Origin: Oxalobacter formigenes
GTDB lineage: Bacteria > Pseudomonadota > Gammaproteobacteria > Burkholderiales > Burkholderiaceae_D
NCBI RefSeq assembly: GCF_002127965.1
Contig: NZ_CP018787.1
Location: 1,302,001-1,366,000 of the forward strand
Reading direction: 5' to 3'
DNA length: 64,000 nt
Made by a program: the position numbers and the translations under genes. Below, piece by piece: positions 53,829 through 62,712 of this stretch (positions within the stretch are counted from its first letter, which is position 1; each line of letters begins with the position of its first letter). Under the pieces are notes generated by a model. The model was not told the DNA's origin. It worked only from the letters and a program-made list of their open reading frames with translations, and made no database searches.

Positions 53829-54359
53829 TTATCCCTGTTTTGCCAGTCCCGTTTTTTTCAGCCAGTCTTTCAGAGATTGGTCCGCTTTCTCGCGCAGATG
53901 TCCGATGATCGCCAGACCCGGCAAGACAGTCGCTTGTGGACAGGCTTGCCGGATGTAACGTTCACTCATGCCGAGCCCGCTGCCTTCGTGAGTGCAGAAC
54001 GGAGCGATTGTCTTGCCGGAAAAATTATACGATTCCAGAAAAGTCAGCACCGGCATCGGCATGACACCCCACCAGATCGGGTAACCCAGATAGATGACGT
54101 CGTAAGCGTCGAAATCGGGCACGCTTGCGGTCAATTCAGGACGGGCATTTTCACCCAGTTCGATTTTCGCCACTTCAGTCGATTCATCATAATCGGCCGG
54201 ATAGGGTTTGACGGCCTCGATATGAAACAGCTCGGCTCCAGTCAAGGCAGCGATTTTTTTCGCAATCACTTCCGTATTGCCGACTGGCAGATCCATGATT
54301 TTTCCATCGAAATAATTGCTTCCCTTGCGGGAATACCAGGCAATCAGGCTTTTTGACAT
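53829..54359 (-). CDS. Flavodoxin family protein
   Basis: A 176-residue FMN-binding protein of the Flavodoxin_4 type. The phosphate loop follows MSKSLIAWYSRKGSNYFDGK, and IYLGYPIWWGVMPMPVLTFL and FCTHEGSGLGMSERYIRQ provide the flavin loops. The ATG at 54359 has GGAGAGGAAC before it; an upstream frame starting at 54494 was rejected. Such flavodoxins pass electrons between reductases and oxidoreductases in anaerobes and pathogens. Its partner is not encoded nearby. Confidence 0.9.
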   Translation of the reverse strand: MSKSLIAWYSRKGSNYFDGKIMDLPVGNTEVIAKKIAALTGAELFHIEAVKPYPADYDESTEVAKIELGENARPELTASVPDFDAYDVIYLGYPIWWGVMPMPVLTFLESYNFSGKTIAPFCTHEGSGLGMSERYIRQACPQATVLPGLAIIGHLREKADQSLKDWLKKTGLAKQG

Positions 54360-54495
54360 GTTCCTCTCCATCCTTAGACTATCAAAACGAATAGGAAAAT
54401 TTCTTTTCCGGACAGCTTCACTATAGTCCTCGCAACAGTCTGGATATAGATTGAAATCTGCCCGATTCTTGCCCGATTCTCTCAGGCGCGGCATT

Positions 54496-55440
54496 TTAAT
54501 GACGAATCAGTTGCCTTAACACGTTCAGGGAAGAGAGCAGGATTCCGCCGATGATCATCAGTCCTCCGACGATCTGCGGCATTGAAACCGTTTCATGCAG
54601 GAGAATGACCGCTTCCAGACTGGAAAAGAGCGGAATACTGTAATAGACGATTCCGGCACGGGCTGCTCCGATATATTCTACCGACCGGTTCCAGAGCAGG
54701 TAGCCGATCAGGGTAGGGATGACGGCAATATAGAAAATGATCCAGAGGGTCTGTCCATCGGGAAAATGCCAGTCTGTCGCCATCGCTTCAGCTGCCATGA
54801 GAGGGCAGAGTGCGAAGAAACCGAAAGCAAGCATCGCCGTCATCAGCGCTTTTTGCGGCATCGTCCCCGGTCTTTTTCGGACCAGAATGCTGTAAACGGC
54901 GAAAAGCGAGGCAGCCAGCAGCATCCAGAGGTCGCCAATGGTAAAGGACAGATCGGAAAACCGGTGGAATTCGCCTTTCAGCACCAGTACCAGAACGCCG
55001 ATGACAGCAATGACCAGCCCCAGAATCTGGGGGAATGACAAACGCTCATGCAGAAAAGCAATGGCAAAAAAAGCCATGAAAACCGGTGCCGTGGCCGCAA
55101 TCAGTGACATATTGGTGGCGTCTGTAGTCCGGCCTGCCTCGAACATCAGGATGCTGTACATCGAAAAGCCGAGCACGCCGGCGGCAAGAATCCATTTCCA
55201 GTTCTTTTTGAGAGCTGGCCGGTTGTTTTTCACTGCGACAAAGCCGAAAGGCAACATACATGAAAACGTGAACAGCCAGCGCCAGAAAGCCAGCTCGACC
55301 GGCGACATGGAAAAGGCGATCAGGCGTGCCAGCGGGAAGGTTGTGCTCCACAAGACAGTTGCCGACAGGGCCAGCAAATAACCTTTGGCGGACGTGGATG
55401 GAGTCATGGTGTGTCGGGAACAAGCGGAAAAAGAAGCCAT
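54496..55440 (-). CDS. EamA/DMT superfamily exporter
   Basis: A 314-residue inner-membrane protein with ten membrane segments in two EamA repeats. The opening LLALSATVLWSTTFPLARLI and the internal repeat LLAASLFAVYSILVRKRPG are typical, as is the closing EYIGAARAGIVYYSIPLFSS. It probably exports a metabolite or amino acid; substrate is unknown. A GAGGT ribosome site precedes the ATG at 55440. Confidence 0.9.
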   Translation of the reverse strand: MASFSACSRHTMTPSTSAKGYLLALSATVLWSTTFPLARLIAFSMSPVELAFWRWLFTFSCMLPFGFVAVKNNRPALKKNWKWILAAGVLGFSMYSILMFEAGRTTDATNMSLIAATAPVFMAFFAIAFLHERLSFPQILGLVIAVIGVLVLVLKGEFHRFSDLSFTIGDLWMLLAASLFAVYSILVRKRPGTMPQKALMTAMLAFGFFALCPLMAAEAMATDWHFPDGQTLWIIFYIAVIPTLIGYLLWNRSVEYIGAARAGIVYYSIPLFSSLEAVILLHETVSMPQIVGGLMIIGGILLSSLNVLRQLIRH

Positions 55441-55529
55441 GTTACCTCAAATGACAGGAGTTGGAGGAGAGGATTGACCAGCCTGTACAAGACCGTCACC
55501 TTTCTTTGGGCCGGTCTGTTCAATAAATG

Positions 55530-55559
55530 AAAAAAGGGAATGCTGTTGCAGCATTCCCT
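55530..55559 (-). terminator. Terminator of the RTX adhesin gene
   Basis: AGGGAATGCTG pairs with CAGCATTCCCT around TTG; on the minus strand it is followed by a run of T, 20 bases after the adhesin stop codon. Confidence 0.9.
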
Positions 55560-55578
55560 GTAAGGACAGGCAACAAAA

Positions 55579-58500
55579 CTAGAACTTGATGTTCTCGTTG
55601 TTGACCAGTTGATTCATCAATTCCTGAACGATGTCTCCCCCATGATGGTCGAAACCGGACATGGTTATCGTCGCGAGATTGGTCATATGGGCGCTTCCGT
55701 CATGGCCGTCCACATCGATAGACAGTTTGACCGTCAAGGTGCCGTCATCATTTTTCTGGACGTCATCGAAGCTGAGATAGCCACCGTTCACAAGCGATTC
55801 CAGACTGGTCGGTTTGTCGTGACCCGTGATCAGCTCACTGATATCGAGCACGTCGGCATTCACATCGAGAGGACCTTTCGACTCGTTCAGGTTGCCCAGA
55901 TGGAAATCCGTAATGGTATCGCCGTGCGTTACACCGTCCAGATCACCGGCAGTGTATTTGAATATATCGTTACCGGTACCGCCTGCCAGAATGTCATCCC
56001 CCTTACCGCCGACCAGCACATCGTTGCCGCTGCCGCCGAGCAGGATATCGTGGCCTTCGCCTCCGTAGAGGTGATCGTTTCCACCCATTCCGACAAGGAT
56101 GTCGTCGCCCGTTCCACCGTAAAGATGGTCATTGCCATCATGGCTGCTTTCGATATTCAGGTTTTCAATGCCATTCGTGAAATGGCTGATTTCCTGTGCC
56201 GTACCATGATCGAACAGATGATGGATTCCGGCCGCCAGATCATCTCCCTGTGCATGGGCACCCATCAGATAGTCGAGATGATCCAGGCTGCCTTTTTGCG
56301 TCAGACTGTTGTCGCCGTCACCGATCAGGAGATCGTTGCCACCCTGTCCGACAAGGATGTCGTGGCCGGTTCCCCCGATCAGCAGATCGTTCTGGTTACT
56401 GGCTGCATCGGGACTGGAAAGGGTGTCGGCAAAATCCGGATGAGCCATCAGGAACTGATGGATGCCTGCCAGACTGCTTATATCGCCACCCGCAGCCGCC
56501 ACAGCTGAGAAAAGGGCGATGTCCCCATCGAGTGCAGAGCCGTCTTTCGCGACGTAATGGACGTGATCGCCGAAAACGATGTCGTTGCCTGCTCCGGCAT
56601 AGACGGTATCCCGGTCTCCATCGACAGGAGGAATAACGACTCCGGGTTTGAGAAACTCGGTCAGATCATGGCTGTTATGGAGAATCTGGCCTCCTCCCGT
56701 ATTGTCGAAATGATCCAGCGTACCACCGTCCAGTCCTGATCCGGCGAAACCGGCGCTGTTCATTTCCAGATCGGGAACCATACCCAATAATTTTTCATAG
56801 CCATCCGTATGCGAAAGAACATATTGGCGTGCATATATGAAATAATCCGGGGCATAGGAATCATGCGGCCAACTGGCAGGCCAGTCCGGCTGACGGTGCA
56901 ACGAATCGTAATTGATGACGGCGCCATTTACCGTAATGGCATTGGGAACCCCGTCAGAGATGAAAAATACTTTATTGACTACATCCGTTCCCTGAACGGG
57001 AGGGACGGCAGACTGTTGGGCAAACCATTGGCAGACTTCTTCGAAGGCCGCCTGATAATTGGTATTGGACGCTCCGCCATCCCGGATATGATTGGCCAGT
57101 TCGTTTACGTAACTCTTGAGTTCGTTAACATTGTCCTGAGTCACGGAGAGCCAGCTGTTTTCGAATGCACTGGAATGGAATCCGACCAGCTGGATATTGA
57201 CGGTTATCCCTCCCTGAGCCGTCTGGGCGGCAATGGAATCGATCAGATTGTTCAGCGCTTCCACAGAGGAGGCAAGACGTGTATTGCCATTGTCAAGACC
57301 GGCATACATGGAATTGGACACGTCGAGCACCAGCGACAGATTGTAAGTGACCGTATTCTGGACACCGTCTATATGGCCTTTGTCCCCGATAATGATATCC
57401 GCTCCGCTTCCGCCGGTAATCGTATCGGAATGAACCCCTCCGACCTGCATGCCAACCGTTTCCAGATGGACCGTTTGCGACACGACGTCCCCGTCGCTGT
57501 CGGTCACCGAGACAGTGATGTCATGTGCTTGCCCTTGCGTCCCGAAGGCGGTGTTGACGACTTCGCTGTTTTGCTCATAGCTGACTTCGCCTGTTTTTTC
57601 ATTGACCTCGAGAGAAGAGAGGGTCTGGTGATTGCCGCCGACACTGCCTTCCGTATGATGGGGAGGGACGGTTTGTCCGTCAACAGTCACCGTGACAGTT
57701 TTGCCATCGCCGTTATCCGCTCCGAAATCGAAGTCGAATCCGGCCTTGAAATGGTCCACACCGTCGGTGGCATTCACCATATCCTGCACTGCTTCGGCAA
57801 ACAGCGTATTGACCGTCGGGACATCGTCGATGATATCGACCTTGACGTCGACCGTGAACTGATTGCCATAGGCGTCCTGAACGACCATTTTGACGGTATC
57901 GGCACCTTCGACCGTATTGGTTCCCTGTTCATTTCCGGAATCGATCGCCTTGTTCAGTGTGTAGTGCCACTGACCGTCCTTGCCGAAAGTGACGGTTCCG
58001 AATTCGCCCCCACCGGCCTTGACAATCACATATCCGTCAGGCGGGGTGAGAGTCGCCATCTCGGAATGGTCGGTCGCGTTGTCGAGGCCGTGTTCGTTGA
58101 CGACGATGTGGGCGATCTTGCTGCCATCAGGGCCCGTGGCACCGGAGACATTGACGTCGATCTTGGTTTCAGCCCAGTCGCCGTCGGCATCCCTGATCTT
58201 GACGTCAAAACTGTCCTGCCCCTGTCTGGCGTCCGGGTTGGCCTTGTAAGTGTAGGTACCGTCAGCGTGAATGGTCAGGGTACCCAGTTTGCCGGCAATG
58301 TCATAAGAGCCTTTTGAAGCGATATCGGTAATGTCGACGGCTTTTCCCTCAACCGAAATCGTCAGTTGTTTTCCTTTACCGTCGTCCGCCCCGAAATCGA
58401 CATCCAGCTTGCCGCCATCAGTGGACTGTTGACCGGCCATCACATCGTTGACAATGTTGTCTGTCACATTGACCGTCGGGACATCGTCGATGATATCGAC

Positions 58501-60681
58501 CTTGACGTCGACCGTGAACTGATTGCCATAGGCGTCCTGAACGACCATTTTGACGGTATCGGCACCTTCGACCGTATTGGTTCCCTGTTCATTTCCGGAA
58601 TCGATCGCCTTGTTCAGTGTGTAGTGCCACTGACCGTCCTTGCCGAAAGTGACGGTTCCGAATTCGCCCCCACCGGCCTTGACAATCACATATCCGTCAG
58701 GCGGGGTGAGAGTCGCCATCTCGGAATGGTCGGTCGCGTTGTCGAGGCCGTGTTCGTTGACGACGATGTGGGCGATCTTGCTGCCATCAGGGCCCGTGGC
58801 ACCGGAGACATTGACGTCGATCTTGGTTTCAGCCCAGTCGCCGTCGGCATCCCTGATCTTGACGTCAAAACTGTCCTGCCCCTGTCTGGCGTCCGGGTTG
58901 GCCTTGTAAGTGTAGGTACCGTCAGCGTGAATGGTCAGGGTACCCAGTTTGCCGGCAATGTCATAAGAGCCTTTTGAAGCGATATCGGTAATGTCGACGG
59001 CTTTTCCCTCAACCGAAATCGTCAGTTGTTTTCCTTTACCGTCGTCCGCCCCGAAATCGACATCCAGCTTGCCGCCATCAGTGGACTGTTGACCGGCCAT
59101 CACATCGTTGACAATGTTGTCTGTCACATTGACCGTCGGGACATCGTCGATGATATCGACCTTGACGTCGACCGTGAACCGGTTGCCGTGGGCATCCTGA
59201 ACGACCATCTTGACGGTATCGGCATCGGTCACCGTATTGTTGCTGTCGTTTTCGCCCCCGGAAAAGATCGCTTCGTTCAGGGTGTAGTGCCATTGACCGT
59301 CCAATCCTTTTTCCATGTGGCCATGGGTCCCCTGGCCGTTTTCGGCGACGTCGACAATCGTGTAACCGTCGGGCATTGTGACCGGTTTCGAGATTTCTGA
59401 AGTATTGTCGACATCGTTCAGTCCGGCTTCATCGACAACGACATGGGCGATGCTGTCGGCGTCGGGTCCGGAAGGCGGTGTGACCGTCACATCCAGCTTG
59501 ACATCTTTCGTGTCGCCGTCGGCATCGGTGATGGTCAGGGTGAAACTGTCCTGTGCATTGCCCGAAATGTTCGGATTGGCCTGATAACTGTAGCTGCCGT
59601 CCGCATAAACAGTCAGTGTGCCGTATTCGCCTGCAAGTTCGTAAGAACCTGCCTGGGCAAGATTGGTCACGTCGTAGCGATGGTCTCCGACGGAAATCGT
59701 CATGGATTTGCCTGCACCGTCATCCGCCCCGAAGTCGTAATGAATCGAACCGGCTATTTCACTGACGGATGAGCCCGATCCCACCGAAATCTGCTGGTAA
59801 TCGGAGCCGGCCAGATCCAGCAGGGGAACGTCGTCGACGATATCTACCTTGACGTCGACCGTGAACCGGTTCCCGTTGCCGTCTTCAACCGTCATTTTGA
59901 CGCTGTCCGCATCCGTGACGGTATTCGCTCCCGGATTGTTTCCCGAATCGATCGCCTCGTTCAGGGTGTAGTGCCAGTTGCCTTGGCCATCGTTCGATAC
60001 GGTGCCGTGTTTGCCATCTTCAACATCAATGATTTTGAAACCGTCAGGGGCTTTTATCAAAGCGCTTTCAGATGCGTCGGCAGTATTGTCCAGCCCGTGT
60101 TCATTGACGACGAGATGATCGCTGACGACCGGATCATTATCGGTCGGTGGAACATCCGGACTTTCCGGATCGGAATCAGGTTCGAGAAGGAAGGTATCGA
60201 GCCCTCCGTCATATATTTCACTTTCCGGGACGGGATTGGAAAAGGTGCCTGTTTCGAAACCGGGCGTGACTTCCCCGCGTGCGGCATCCTGATCGACAAC
60301 CACGAACGAGTGGGAACCGGAATGATTCGGGTCTCCACGGGTTCCCGCATCCGCTCCGGCCGCAGTCGCCTCGGCGATTTCCGTCGGATCAGCCCCGGCT
60401 GCGATCATTGCCTGAATGTCGGCTACGCTCAGATCGGTGGCAGCCTTGTTATCGGATTCAGCCATCGGATCGATGACGGACGCGTCCAGAACAAGTTTTT
60501 CGTTACTGCCGACCGTGGCGAAATTGCCGTTGTCAAATGCGATATGGACGGTGCTTCCATTAGCTGCCTGTACGGTATCGTTGAGTTCTACTGTATCACC
60601 GGTGCGCAGTTGCCGGGTGACGCCTCTGGTATTGGTAACCGTTACCGAACCGACCAGTCCTCTGACTATTCCTGTGGCCAT
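55579..60681 (-). CDS. Giant RTX adhesin, LapA/BapA-like, with VWA domain
   Basis: A 1700-residue surface protein exported by a type I system. Residues 1-70 form a retention module (GIVRGLVGSVTVTNTRGV, then GDTVELNDTV). A LapG-type cleavage site TAAG follows at about 106-109, after a first IAAG. Next come about five T1SS-143-type beta repeats of roughly 220 residues or less, two of them identical at DNA level. A von Willebrand factor A domain then has the MIDAS motif DVSNSM and GLDNGNTRLASSVEALN. The C-terminal part has RTX nonapeptides (GGTGDDILVGMGGNDHLYGG) and a secretion signal ending NNENIKF. No ABC transporter or LapD/LapG genes lie nearby. Confidence 0.93.
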   Translation of the reverse strand: MATGIVRGLVGSVTVTNTRGVTRQLRTGDTVELNDTVQAANGSTVHIAFDNGNFATVGSNEKLVLDASVIDPMAESDNKAATDLSVADIQAMIAAGADPTEIAEATAAGADAGTRGDPNHSGSHSFVVVDQDAARGEVTPGFETGTFSNPVPESEIYDGGLDTFLLEPDSDPESPDVPPTDNDPVVSDHLVVNEHGLDNTADASESALIKAPDGFKIIDVEDGKHGTVSNDGQGNWHYTLNEAIDSGNNPGANTVTDADSVKMTVEDGNGNRFTVDVKVDIVDDVPLLDLAGSDYQQISVGSGSSVSEIAGSIHYDFGADDGAGKSMTISVGDHRYDVTNLAQAGSYELAGEYGTLTVYADGSYSYQANPNISGNAQDSFTLTITDADGDTKDVKLDVTVTPPSGPDADSIAHVVVDEAGLNDVDNTSEISKPVTMPDGYTIVDVAENGQGTHGHMEKGLDGQWHYTLNEAIFSGGENDSNNTVTDADTVKMVVQDAHGNRFTVDVKVDIIDDVPTVNVTDNIVNDVMAGQQSTDGGKLDVDFGADDGKGKQLTISVEGKAVDITDIASKGSYDIAGKLGTLTIHADGTYTYKANPDARQGQDSFDVKIRDADGDWAETKIDVNVSGATGPDGSKIAHIVVNEHGLDNATDHSEMATLTPPDGYVIVKAGGGEFGTVTFGKDGQWHYTLNKAIDSGNEQGTNTVEGADTVKMVVQDAYGNQFTVDVKVDIIDDVPTVNVTDNIVNDVMAGQQSTDGGKLDVDFGADDGKGKQLTISVEGKAVDITDIASKGSYDIAGKLGTLTIHADGTYTYKANPDARQGQDSFDVKIRDADGDWAETKIDVNVSGATGPDGSKIAHIVVNEHGLDNATDHSEMATLTPPDGYVIVKAGGGEFGTVTFGKDGQWHYTLNKAIDSGNEQGTNTVEGADTVKMVVQDAYGNQFTVDVKVDIIDDVPTVNTLFAEAVQDMVNATDGVDHFKAGFDFDFGADNGDGKTVTVTVDGQTVPPHHTEGSVGGNHQTLSSLEVNEKTGEVSYEQNSEVVNTAFGTQGQAHDITVSVTDSDGDVVSQTVHLETVGMQVGGVHSDTITGGSGADIIIGDKGHIDGVQNTVTYNLSLVLDVSNSMYAGLDNGNTRLASSVEALNNLIDSIAAQTAQGGITVNIQLVGFHSSAFENSWLSVTQDNVNELKSYVNELANHIRDGGASNTNYQAAFEEVCQWFAQQSAVPPVQGTDVVNKVFFISDGVPNAITVNGAVINYDSLHRQPDWPASWPHDSYAPDYFIYARQYVLSHTDGYEKLLGMVPDLEMNSAGFAGSGLDGGTLDHFDNTGGGQILHNSHDLTEFLKPGVVIPPVDGDRDTVYAGAGNDIVFGDHVHYVAKDGSALDGDIALFSAVAAAGGDISSLAGIHQFLMAHPDFADTLSSPDAASNQNDLLIGGTGHDILVGQGGNDLLIGDGDNSLTQKGSLDHLDYLMGAHAQGDDLAAGIHHLFDHGTAQEISHFTNGIENLNIESSHDGNDHLYGGTGDDILVGMGGNDHLYGGEGHDILLGGSGNDVLVGGKGDDILAGGTGNDIFKYTAGDLDGVTHGDTITDFHLGNLNESKGPLDVNADVLDISELITGHDKPTSLESLVNGGYLSFDDVQKNDDGTLTVKLSIDVDGHDGSAHMTNLATITMSGFDHHGGDIVQELMNQLVNNENIKF
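57808..59179 (-). repeat. Perfect 660-bp tandem duplication inside the adhesin gene
   Basis: Bases 57808-58519 are identical, without a single mismatch seen, to 58468-59179, an offset of exactly 660 bases (220 codons). Just outside, the sequence departs into more divergent related repeats. The duplication is recent or kept equal by gene conversion. Confidence 0.95.
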
Positions 60682-60754
60682 GATTCACTTCGTTTTCGTT
60701 AATTCATTGATATGCCAAACCGTCTGGGCAATGGATGCCGGACGGGATACTTGC

Positions 60755-60768
60755 TTGATATAAATCAA
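60755..60768. promoter_or_regulatory. Perfect FNR/Anr box before the RTX adhesin gene
   Basis: TTGATATAAATCAA matches the FNR consensus TTGAT-N4-ATCAA exactly. Its centre lies about 80 bases before the adhesin ATG, so a start site 41.5 bases further on would leave a 39-base leader, the geometry of a class II FNR-activated promoter. The -10 region there is weak. The gap 60769-61104 shows nothing else. Confidence 0.8.
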
Positions 60769-61104
60769 GAATAGTCCTTCAAATGAAGTGCAAATATTGT
60801 CCTTTGGTACTAGTTTTTGACGTGAAATATCGAAATTCAGCCAGGATTTTCAGGCGGAAATGAAAAATGGCGGACGGCAAGTAAACGGAACATTCTCCGT
60901 TTTGTTTAATTGATCAAATCGCAATTAAAAGTAATGATAAAAATTCTTTAAACAAATAACTGATAACTCTTGAACAAAAACAAGTCCTCCATTTTCGATG
61001 TCCTGAAAATGAAAAAAACTGAATGAAAAAAATCCGTCTCATGACATGATATTTGCCAATAAACAACACTTTTTATCCAATATCCGACATTACCGGGGAG
61101 GGAA

Positions 61105-62241
61105 ATGAAGTCAGCAAATTTGGTCAAAACGGTCATTCTCAGCCGTCACGGTATCCGTTCCCCCAAGGAAAGCGATGCGGTGCTCAGGCAATGGTCGACA
61201 AGAGCCTGGCCAACATGGCCGGGAAATCAGGGAGATCTGACGGAAAGGGGAAAAGAGCTGGTCAAGGCACAATGGGCAGCCATGAGACCTTTTCTCGTCG
61301 AAAATGGCTTGATTCCTGCAAGCGGCTTGCATCAGGCTCGCGACTATGCGCTGATTGCCGATGAAGACCAGAGGACGCGCATGACGGCGATTGCCATGTT
61401 TGAAGGCCTTTTTCCCGCTTGCCACATCAGGCCACAATACGGCAGCCGTTACGATCTGCTCTTTCATCCGGACAGTTCCATGTACCGGACAATGGATCGC
61501 CAGAAAGCGCTTGCCGAAGTTCAGGCGCTCCTCGATTGTCTGGATAGTGACCCCGTCATCGGCAATGCCCTGACTATCTTGCAGGACATCACGAAATGCT
61601 GCCGGCCTTCGCTATGCGGCGCACTCGGTGGGACGACTTCCTGTACATTGCAGGGCTTGCCGAACCGGATGAGTATCGATCCGCGAAAACCCAAACTCGA
61701 TATCGCAGGAAAATGGCAAGTCGCCTCTACACTGGCGGAAATCATGCTGCTGGAATTTGCCCAGTGGCCGGAAAAGGAAGCGGGATGGGGAGAAGTGGAT
61801 GAGACGGTGTTAAGGCAGATCATTCCCTTGCACAACGCTGTGTTCAATGCCACTCACAGGGCGCATTCGCTGGCAAAAGCGGGGGGAACGCATATGCTGG
61901 AATATATCCGGGAAACGCTTCTTTCGGAAAAATCGCCGCCCCTGACGATACTGGTCGGGCACGACACCAATATTGCCTACGTCAGTGGAATGCTCGACAT
62001 TCACTGGACTGATCCGGAACTGGGATGCGATCCCATCATCCCGGGAAGCTTCATCACATTCGAACTCTGGCAGAAGACAGAAAGCGTCAGGGAAATCAGG
62101 ATCGGTTTTCACGCTCCGTCACTGGAATTTTTGCGGACCTCGCCAGCCTCATTGACCCGACCTGTCTCCATACCGGTTGACAAAGCCGTTTATGAACCCG
62201 ACACTTTCCGCAAAATGGTTGAGAATGTGACATCTCCTTAA
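61105..62241 (+). CDS. Histidine acid phosphatase, no signal peptide
   Basis: A 378-residue enzyme of the branch of the histidine phosphatases that includes AppA phytase and Agp glucose-1-phosphatase. The catalytic motif is ILSRHGIRSPKE with the nucleophilic His and two Arg; AWPTWPGNQGDLTERGKELV and the partner GHDTNIAYVSG (His-Asp) follow. Family members are normally periplasmic, but here the strong GGAGGG ribosome site and the frame's upstream stop codon leave no room for a signal peptide, so it is probably cytoplasmic. Cysteines in KCCRPSLCG are numerous for a cytoplasmic protein. It stands before a PI-PLC gene. Confidence 0.88.
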   Translation: MKSANLVKTVILSRHGIRSPKESDAVLRQWSTRAWPTWPGNQGDLTERGKELVKAQWAAMRPFLVENGLIPASGLHQARDYALIADEDQRTRMTAIAMFEGLFPACHIRPQYGSRYDLLFHPDSSMYRTMDRQKALAEVQALLDCLDSDPVIGNALTILQDITKCCRPSLCGALGGTTSCTLQGLPNRMSIDPRKPKLDIAGKWQVASTLAEIMLLEFAQWPEKEAGWGEVDETVLRQIIPLHNAVFNATHRAHSLAKAGGTHMLEYIRETLLSEKSPPLTILVGHDTNIAYVSGMLDIHWTDPELGCDPIIPGSFITFELWQKTESVREIRIGFHAPSLEFLRTSPASLTRPVSIPVDKAVYEPDTFRKMVENVTSP

Positions 62242-62712
62242 AACGCATTGTCCGTTTTGTCGCTGACATCGTAATGACATTGAACACTATATCCCTTATG
62301 GAATCGGGCATTGGCGATATTTTTTCATTATCCTCTCCATTTTCAATCCAGCCATTTGGTTTCCAGAAAGAAATATATTTTTTCTTTTGGCAATCTTCAT
62401 GAAAAAATGTCTCGGAAATAATACTTATGAATAAAAGTTGTCGGAAATATGAAATCTTCTTCCGGGAATATCGGCAGTTTCGGTATAGCATGAAATTCAG
62501 GCAGAGGCTTGCCGGCCTGAAAATAGTTTTAAAAGAAGGTTTCACAATTGAAATGAAGAAAACGACAGAATGGCCATTTCCGGGATCGTCAATGGATCGT
62601 TCGAACATCATTTATTCCGTATGACGTGACGGCGATATTGTTTATGCTCTCCTGATTTCATTGCATTTGCCGGGGCCGCTCGCTTCAAGCTACCACATGA
62701 GGAGTGAACACT
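62242..62712. other. Gap between phosphatase and PI-PLC gene
   Basis: About 470 AT-rich bases, with an open frame at 62427-62624 that has no family resemblance. An AGGAG site at its end belongs to the next gene. Confidence 0.5.

Noticed and set aside
55609-58317. Long plus-strand frames opposite the RTX adhesin
   Set aside because: They are mirror frames of the repeat-rich adhesin; they even repeat with the same 660-base period.
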